DNA of 64,000 nt, taken from contig NZ_CP186925.1 of assembly GCF_049562855.1 (NCBI RefSeq), positions 1,798,001 through 1,862,000 of the forward strand, in the 5' to 3' direction. The translations under genes were made by a program, and so were the position numbers. The notes under the pieces are model-generated. The model searched no databases and was not told the DNA's origin. It saw only the letters and a program-made list of their open reading frames with translations. This stretch comes from Ruminococcus_C callidus. GTDB taxonomy: Bacteria > Bacillota > Clostridia > Oscillospirales > Ruminococcaceae. Each line of letters opens with the position of its first letter. Positions within the stretch are counted from its first letter, which is position 1. Below, one piece after another: positions 58,370 to 64,000 of this stretch.

Positions 58370-59581
58370 TCATTCTGTTCCATTGAACATGGTCACTGTT
58401 GTATGATATTTGTTGTTATCTTCTACATAGTGCTTCAGATCACCATGGTATTTTTCAAGCGTATGTGAAACACTTAGGAGACCAATTCCATGTTGTTTTT
58501 GATCCGCTTTCTTTTTCTGTTTTGGGTTGTAGCTGTTTTCAATATCAATTCGTACAATTCCACGAGTCAATTTCATGGAGAGCAGAAGCCGTTTGTTTTC
58601 TGACTGACGCAAAGCTTCTATCGCATTATCCAACAAGTTTCCAAGTATCACGGTCATATCAAAGGATGAAATATTCAATTCTGCCGGTAAGTCAATTCTG
58701 CACATAATTGCTGTACCTAAATCAGACGCTAAAGCCAACTCATAATTAATCAGGCTATCCACATCACGATTGCCTGTTTTCGAGTATTCTTCCTTCACAA
58801 TAATTGCGTTCTCGATTGTCGTGAGATACTCCTGCACCTCCGCATACTCCTTCTCTTGCAGCATCCTACGCATGGTGTTCAAGTGCTTTTGCATATCGTG
58901 CCGCAAATACCGCATTTCTCTTTGGGAAGTCTCCATGATTTTAAGCTGATTTTGATAAGCATCATTTGATGCCTGAATCAATTCCACCATGTGTTTGTTT
59001 TTCAGTCGGTCTTGTTCCAGATGATACGTGTAAAAATTGATAAGATTAATAAGAAGCAGGATAATTGCAACGATGATGTCATGCTTGGAACTATCATTTA
59101 CTGTCAGAATTCCTACTGCAATTGTTCCAAGAGAAACTAAAAGAATCAGCAAAAAATATGGAGACTTTGAAGAATACTCTATATGACGATGATATAAATG
59201 ACGAAATAAGAAAGCGAGATCTAACAGAAGAACATATTGTAAAAAGCCACTCTGCACAAATTGAGAATTACCTAAAATAGAAAACGCAATCCAATCTATA
59301 AACATTCCAACCGCACAAACCCATATTGCAGAAAAAACTCTTTTCTTCCAAGTTGCACGGTATAGAATAGAAATTAAGATGATTGCTGCTGTATTGATAA
59401 CAAGATTGATATTCGTATTTTGTGATATAATCCAAACCAGACTTCCGATAAAATAATAGGATATATATGCAATTATTTTTATTATCCTTTTGCATTTCAA
59501 ATTACCGAAGAACGAATCTAAAAAAATACTAATAGCATAAATGCGAATTACATTTGACACTAAGTATAAAGAAGTTTCCAT
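58370..59581 (-). CDS. agrC: AgrC-like GHKL sensor kinase
   Basis: This 403-residue protein has about six membrane segments in residues 1-190 and a cytoplasmic kinase half with MRYLRHDMQKHLNTMRRM (phospho-accepting His), VILGNLLDNAIEALR (N box) and KKADQKQHGIGLLSV (G box). It would sense the AgrD-derived cyclic peptide at its membrane part. GGGAGG precedes the start. It follows agrA after 15 bp. Confidence 0.92.
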   Translation of the reverse strand: METSLYLVSNVIRIYAISIFLDSFFGNLKCKRIIKIIAYISYYFIGSLVWIISQNTNINLVINTAAIILISILYRATWKKRVFSAIWVCAVGMFIDWIAFSILGNSQFVQSGFLQYVLLLDLAFLFRHLYHRHIEYSSKSPYFLLILLVSLGTIAVGILTVNDSSKHDIIVAIILLLINLINFYTYHLEQDRLKNKHMVELIQASNDAYQNQLKIMETSQREMRYLRHDMQKHLNTMRRMLQEKEYAEVQEYLTTIENAIIVKEEYSKTGNRDVDSLINYELALASDLGTAIMCRIDLPAELNISSFDMTVILGNLLDNAIEALRQSENKRLLLSMKLTRGIVRIDIENSYNPKQKKKADQKQHGIGLLSVSHTLEKYHGDLKHYVEDNNKYHTTVTMFNGTE

Positions 59582-59596
59582 ATATACCTCCCAATT

Positions 59597-60298
59597 TTAT
59601 AATTCAGACAATCGATCTCTTACAATGCTTTGCTGCCCTCGGCTGATAAAAAGTGATGTGCCGTCTTCCAATGTTACTTCCTTTGATGTTGCCTTAATGA
59701 TGTGTTTTATGTTTACATAAACGCCTCTTGATATGCAAAGGAATTTACTACCGTTTCCCTCAATGATACTGCTGATTTTCCCATTCACGGCAAACTCTTC
59801 TGTTTTTGTGTGAAAAATCACTTTTTTCCCGTTAGATTCCAAATACGAAACTTCTTTCAATTTGATTTTATGCTTTGTATTTTCCGATATATATTCCAAA
59901 AAACTATCCGAATTACTGTAATCCAACATATAATCCTGCAAACATTTGCATAAGTCCTCATAAGTAATTGGCTTGATCAAGAAAGCAATCGGTCGAATCT
60001 TGAATAATTCCATGGCATAATCCCGAATCGTAGAAATAAAAACAATTTGCGTATCATAATTTTTCATTTGTCTCCGCAGCTGCAGCCCAAATTCTGTACC
60101 TTTCATTTCCGGAAACTCAATGTCAAGGAAAAGTAAATCATATTTTTCTCCTGCTTTGAATTTTGCATAGATATCTTCACAAGATGAAAAATATTCTACG
60201 GTAAAATCAAAATCATAAGCAATGATAAATCGATCAAATAGCTTGTGCATATCACATAACAGTGTTTTATCGTCATCAATTACAGCAATCCTAAGCAT
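59597..60298 (-). CDS. agrA: AgrA-like LytTR response regulator
   Basis: This 233-residue protein begins MLRIAVIDDDKTLLCDMHKL. The receiver has YDLLFLDIEFPEMKGTEFG with the phosphorylated Asp near 59, and the C-terminal LytTR domain has KLKEVSYLESNGKKVIFH and LCISRGVYVNIKHI. It would bind the two 45-bp boxes upstream of agrB and agrD. It is the first gene of the agrA-agrC unit. Confidence 0.93.
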   Translation of the reverse strand: MLRIAVIDDDKTLLCDMHKLFDRFIIAYDFDFTVEYFSSCEDIYAKFKAGEKYDLLFLDIEFPEMKGTEFGLQLRRQMKNYDTQIVFISTIRDYAMELFKIRPIAFLIKPITYEDLCKCLQDYMLDYSNSDSFLEYISENTKHKIKLKEVSYLESNGKKVIFHTKTEEFAVNGKISSIIEGNGSKFLCISRGVYVNIKHIIKATSKEVTLEDGTSLFISRGQQSIVRDRLSEL

Positions 60299-60321
60299 TT
60301 CATTTACCCCTTTTTCTTTTT

Positions 60322-60350
60322 ATCATACCACACCCTTCTTCAAAAAGCAA
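60322..60350 (-). promoter_or_regulatory. Promoter of agrA-agrC
   Basis: TTGCTT and TATGAT are 17 bp apart. The IS4-type element ends four bases upstream of the -35. Confidence 0.72.
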
Positions 60351-60403
60351 GTAGCTATAAATGAGCATCCCAACACCGTTTTCGTGAAAATGCACAAAAG
60401 TGG

Positions 60404-61752
60404 TTAAGCAATATTCTCCAAAAGGGCAGACTTATCCCCACCGTTTTGAGCATAGTCAAAAATGAAAGAGATCTGCTCTCTTCGAATCGTTTGGGACAGC
60501 AAATGATATCCTTCCGAGAAATTGTACCGTTTAGATTCGAAGCAAGCGATCATGTAAGCAAGAGATGCAATGAGCCAGAAGTGTTTGATTCCATTTGCGG
60601 ATCGAATCTGATACTTATCAACAGCAAGCTTCATCTTGCAATCACGGAAATAGACTTCAATCTCCCAACGTACAACATACAAATCCAGAATTTCTTCATC
60701 CGAAAGAGCTGCATTTGTGCTGATGAATGCACGCAGAGCTTTCTCTTTACCGAACGACTTTGCCGGATAAGATAACAAAACAACTGCATTTTCAATTCCG
60801 TTCAAATTGCCTTCATATCGGTAAACGTAGTACTTTCGCCCTTTCACGGTCACGAGGTGAAAGAGTTCCCTGCACTTTGCTTCTATCAGTTTTCCGGCAA
60901 ATTCACAGACATTCATTTTTGTGCCGTATGGATATAGGATACGATTCGTCTTCAAAGCTCCGACAGTGTGAAAGCCTTTGCAAATGAACGCATTTACGAC
61001 CTTTTCGCATACATACCAACTGTCACAAAGAAGGTATGACGATGTCGGAGCCGTTGGAAGTTCTTCCGCAATTTGCTTTACAGTATCGATTTTGGAAACC
61101 GATTTATCATACATAATCATTGTGTAATTCAGCGTAATCCCATTACAGGAAAGCAGAACGCCTACCGCCTGATGACCATAATCCTGTTTTCTTTTCAAAT
61201 GTGAAAAGTGAAAATTTGCTGCTTCCATTGGATGTATTGCCTTTGATGATGGTTTTGTCTTGGATGCAATCGTATCATCAACGATGCAAAGAATCGGTTT
61301 CCCACTGCGTTCGGCTTCCTCATAAATTGTGTGGATTACCAGCTCCTTCATTGCCTTTTCCAGCGATGATGCATTCCATTGATCGTTATGCAAAAAACGA
61401 GAGATACTGGTACGATGCTTGTCACTGCACTTCTCCATATCAACTGTTTTTCCATGGTATCCTGTACTAAGAGCTTGTGTTCATCGGTTCAGCACACGTC
61501 TTTTCGGCAAATTTTCCTGCTGAACTTCGTCAAATATCCTTGCAATACGACAGTATTCCTGCGGATATTTTCCTTGTCAGCATAAAAATTATGCTCGAAA
61601 ATCCGCATACTTTACCGATAAACACAAGCTCTAAATATCGCAAGCATGATCGTATTGATGTGTTCCATCGCATAGGGCGAAATGGTTTCCGTCAATTTTT
61701 TTGCTTCCAATCTTTTGCAAATTTCTTCAGAATAGTGTATACTTGTTTTCAT
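60404..61752 (-). pseudogene. IS4/IS701-like transposase split by a MITE
   Basis: Translation from ATG 61752 (after AAAGGAG) reads MKTSIHYSEEICKRLEAKKL and runs to MLAIF, then hits a stop inside the inserted element. Removal of 164 bp (161-bp insertion plus one TAA repeat) joins MLAIF to STGYHGKTVDMEKCSDKH and gives 394 residues ending at 60404. The DDE core is in the open part: ILCIVDDTIASKTKPS, YLLCDSWYVCEKV and LYVVRWEIEVYFRDCK. Confidence 0.92.
61471..61631. mobile_element. 161-bp MITE in the transposase gene
   Basis: The insertion has 18-bp terminal inverted repeats, GAGCTTGTGTTCATCGGT and the inverse of GAGCTTGTGTTTATCGGT, with one mismatch. TAA is duplicated at both flanks (61468-61470, 61632-61634). 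It has no gene. Its excision restores the transposase frame exactly. Confidence 0.9.
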
Positions 61753-61898
61753 AGGACAACACTCCTTTGAGTTAATGTAGGTCTCAAGTACATTATAACT
61801 CTTTTTGGGACTGTTGTCCTATCTTTTTGTGCATTTTTTAGGGATGCTCATTTATAGTTTGAAAGGGAAAATCAGCTGTGCTTTCTAAGTGAAATATT

Positions 61899-62894
61899 TT
61901 AAGAAAGGATTTTTTCTTCAATTTGATTTGTTAACTCGGTAAGGTAAAAATATAGTTGTTCTTTTGTTTCCGAGTAATCCATATTAAAAGCTTTTCTTGT
62001 CAGCCCTTTTAATATATCATCATCAATCAATTCGTTTTCGGAAATATATTGACCTAATCCATAATGTGCAAGGCAGTTCCTAAAAGCTCTGTTTTTCAAA
62101 GACTCATTGATATAAAAGATTGTTCCATTTGCAGCATTTAACTCTTTGATAAAATCACAAAGATAGTAATACTGAAGATATGCGAACTTAAACTTTTGTA
62201 GAATCTCATTGACAAAGCATTTGTCTATAAATTTAACAGCATAATTAACGCTGCAAAGAATTGAAAAAAGTAGAAAGCCGAAATTCGTTTTTAATTTTAA
62301 TGGACAGTTATTATAAAAATGATAATCCTCATATTTTACTAAAACAGTATCATCGTAGTTATATGGCGGAAAATTCTTACAGTCAAAAAAATTTGCAAGT
62401 TTTCCCGCTACCACACTAATATTTTTAATCAAAAATCCGATATTTTTATTGTTCAAAACATTCACCGGTGTGTATAAAGCACACAAAATTGTGTTTCCGC
62501 AGAAATATCCATTACACAGATCTGTCCCCACGTTGTAATATCCAAACAATTTTTCTCGAAGCCCACGGATTTTATAAAAATAGTTGTCACTTTCATAAAA
62601 TTTATCCATCAAATCCAACAAAAATTTAGAATATGACTTTTCATATAGCTTATGACTTTGTCTCAGGGCAGAGTAATATGTTTTCTCTGTGCCAGTAAAT
62701 TTTGGAGCATCTAATCCAAGCTTTTGACACCATTGTTCTGCTCCATATGCAAACAAGCCAATATAAGGTTGACTCATCATAATATAATTGCTGCTGATAT
62801 TCTTAGCATTTTGCTGTATATCGGTTAATGTGTAAATAAATCTCGCATCTGATTGAATCAGTTCATAAGCAGCTTTTTGTACGTTATTTAACAT
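61899..62894 (-). CDS. Unknown protein, possibly 5'-truncated
   Basis: From the ATG at 62894 the frame gives 331 residues: MLNNVQKAAYELIQSDARFI to NQIEEKILS. It is AT-rich and helical, with many Tyr and Phe and the segment RNCLAHYGLGQYISENELID, which resembles HEPN-like or Abi-type helical proteins (R-x4-H), though I cannot assign it. The frame stays open to 63050, but that part is antisense to an IS630 transposase remnant, so the original N-terminus may be lost. An IS4-type element lies 42 bp after the stop. Confidence 0.6.
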   Translation of the reverse strand: MLNNVQKAAYELIQSDARFIYTLTDIQQNAKNISSNYIMMSQPYIGLFAYGAEQWCQKLGLDAPKFTGTEKTYYSALRQSHKLYEKSYSKFLLDLMDKFYESDNYFYKIRGLREKLFGYYNVGTDLCNGYFCGNTILCALYTPVNVLNNKNIGFLIKNISVVAGKLANFFDCKNFPPYNYDDTVLVKYEDYHFYNNCPLKLKTNFGFLLFSILCSVNYAVKFIDKCFVNEILQKFKFAYLQYYYLCDFIKELNAANGTIFYINESLKNRAFRNCLAHYGLGQYISENELIDDDILKGLTRKAFNMDYSETKEQLYFYLTELTNQIEEKILS

Positions 62895-62928
62895 ATCCAC
62901 CACACTTGTAATATATTTATTTTTTATC

Positions 62929-63124
62929 TGCCCCCTTATGCTCCCGAATACAATCCCGACGAGCTCGTTAACAGCGATCTGAAACGTGCTGTTGGTAAAA
63001 AAGCCTCTCCTCGTTCTGAAAAAGAACTTGAGAAAAATGTTCGCTCTCATCTTAAAACTTTGCAGCTAAATCCGTCTAAAATTGCATCTTTTTTTACTTC
63101 TGATTTTACTTCCTATGCCGCTTG
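62929..63124 (+). pseudogene. IS630-family transposase, C-terminal remnant
   Basis: On the plus strand the frame reads LPPYAPEYNPDELVNSDLKR, then about 45 more residues to a TGA at 63122-63124. The PYAPExNPxE motif with final Glu and the DLKRAVG stretch are the end of the DDE domain of IS630 transposases. The rest of the element is missing. Confidence 0.85.
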
Positions 63125-63188
63125 ATTTTGGAAAGGTTTAATTGGGGGAACAATATACTACTTTTAGGTACCGTTTGCAAGTCGGGAT

Positions 63189-64000
63189 TTAAATAAAATA
63201 AATAATCTGTGATAGGTTCCTCGCCTCGTACTCATCATCGTTCTTCCAGTAGTAGTCTCTTGCGTACCAATCAGGAAAGTCCGGCACTTTGGAACTCATG
63301 GGTGGCACTTCTTCCCAGTATGGGTCTTCCATTTCGCTATAGTCGGACATTCCCCACGGCAGATAGTCTACCACTTCAGACAGCGTACCGATGCAGGAGC
63401 CGTATAGCCAAGGAATATCGTTGCCAGTTTCGACTGCATACAGCATTGCAAAGCACAGCTCATACGGATCAGGAACGGGAACCGGCTTCAGCATCGCTTC
63501 GTGCAATTCTTCTGGGAAATACTCAGTGACAAAATCAAATGTAAGATAGCTGCGGTGTACGATCATATACAGGAACTTTCCGCGCTGATCTATAACATCA
63601 TCCAGTTCCTTTAGCGCCGTTTCATGAAGGTTATCCAACCCCTTCATCTTGTCAAGGAGCGAAACAATCTCCGCATCGCCCATGTCGCCGGCACCATTAA
63701 TAAGAGCTGTCAGCGGTGAAGGTGCATATGCCAGAGCTGTTTCGAAGATAATTGGAAGGTTAGGAGCTCTCAGCGGATTCATCAGCGGTGCATTGATTGG
63801 TGCATTCGGCTTGCTTTTGATCTGAGCTTTCCTGTTCTTTCTCAAACGCTCTCGTTCAGCCATGTACTGCTTTGCCTTGCACTCCAGCTTGTCACGTATT
63901 TCGTTGATTTCCTTGCGAATCGTGTTTGCATTATGAACTTTGTCAATGTACTGCCCCTTAAAGAAGCCTATACCTGTAAAGAAGCGTTCTGTCCACGCCT
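63189..64000 (-). CDS. Unknown protein, partial at the window edge
   Basis: The minus-strand frame is open from 64000 to the stop at 63189, at least 270 residues, so the gene begins outside the window. The visible part starts AWTERFFTGIGFFKGQYIDK, continues with a basic coiled coil (EINEIRDKLECKAKQYMAER), a proline-rich stretch (NAPINAPLMNPLRAPNLP) and an acidic domain (VVDYLPWGMSDYSEMEDPYW). An internal ATG at 63863 is not a likely start. I recognise no family. Confidence 0.65.
   Translation of the reverse strand, partial: AWTERFFTGIGFFKGQYIDKVHNANTIRKEINEIRDKLECKAKQYMAERERLRKNRKAQIKSKPNAPINAPLMNPLRAPNLPIIFETALAYAPSPLTALINGAGDMGDAEIVSLLDKMKGLDNLHETALKELDDVIDQRGKFLYMIVHRSYLTFDFVTEYFPEELHEAMLKPVPVPDPYELCFAMLYAVETGNDIPWLYGSCIGTLSEVVDYLPWGMSDYSEMEDPYWEEVPPMSSKVPDFPDWYARDYYWKNDDEYEARNLSQIIYFI

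Larger units (their letters stand above)
60355..61857 (-). mobile_element. IS4/IS701-like insertion sequence, interrupted by a MITE
   Basis: The element is bounded by CTATAAATGAGCATCCC (60355-60371) and its inverse GGGATGCTCATTTATAG (61841-61857), with AT-rich subterminal repeats (TGCACAAAA and TTTTGTGCA). It carries one transposase gene, split by a 161-bp insertion. The target duplication is unclear. Confidence 0.85.

Overview
The window looks like a chromosome segment of a gut Ruminococcus or close relative (Oscillospiraceae). The main evidence is a secreted leucine-rich-repeat protein with a type I dockerin of ruminococcal type, an agr-type quorum-sensing locus of Firmicutes kind, Shine-Dalgarno-driven starts throughout, and a resident HK97-type siphoprophage. 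I cannot name the species from sequence alone.

Region 1 (about 1-33.8 kb) is a siphoprophage read almost wholly on the minus strand and cut by the left edge. From right to left it holds a sigma-like/HTH regulator pair, a DUF3825 protein, a replication and recombination block (Cas4-like DUF2800 nuclease, DUF2815 ssDNA-binding protein, family A DNA polymerase, P4-type primase-helicase, VRR-NUC, SNF2-like helicase), an ArpU/RinA-like regulator, HNH endonuclease, small terminase, two DNA methyltransferases, an accessory block, large terminase, portal, ClpP-like protease, HK97 capsid, connectors, major tail protein, tail chaperone with a -1 frameshift site, tape measure and distal tail protein. 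Small and large terminase genes are 7.5 kb apart. The accessory block (13.8-18.1 kb) is made of units with near-identical promoters (TTGCTA, 17 bp, TAAYAT) and carries an amidoligase / gamma-glutamylcyclotransferase / zinc-ribbon operon. Two plus-strand cargo units with their own promoters interrupt the late operon: a Phd/RelE-type toxin-antitoxin pair and a PIN-like protein.

Region 2 (34.3-38.1 kb) holds the dockerin protein gene, with a 21-bp-period direct repeat upstream that fits a LytTR binding site, beside a LytTR regulator and GHKL kinase operon.

Region 3 (38.1-50.8 kb) is a decayed mobile-element island: IS110 with a candidate bridge-RNA leader, a TIR-domain protein, an IS3 element and a short serine recombinase between two 204-bp copies of a triple-hairpin repeat, an Rpn-family nuclease, IS21 with a broken istA, and a 5'-truncated, frameshifted RHS toxin gene coupled to a putative immunity gene.

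Region 4 (50.9-62 kb) is a peptide signalling and export locus: agrA-agrC-agrB-agrD, a small secreted Cys-containing protein, and a lipoprotein/ABC ATPase/permease operon. agrB and agrD each have a copy of a 45-bp operator-like box at the same distance from the -10. An IS66 element with a perfect 8-bp target duplication separates the ABC operon from its apparent promoter, and an IS4-type element, itself broken by a 161-bp MITE, sits just upstream of the agrA promoter. The right edge holds an unknown protein gene, an IS630 fragment and a partial unknown gene.

The most notable finds are the repeated-promoter cassette block with the amidoligase operon, the twin agr boxes with the secreted peptide and exporter, the TIR/beta-sandwich protein, and the PIN-like prophage cargo gene.
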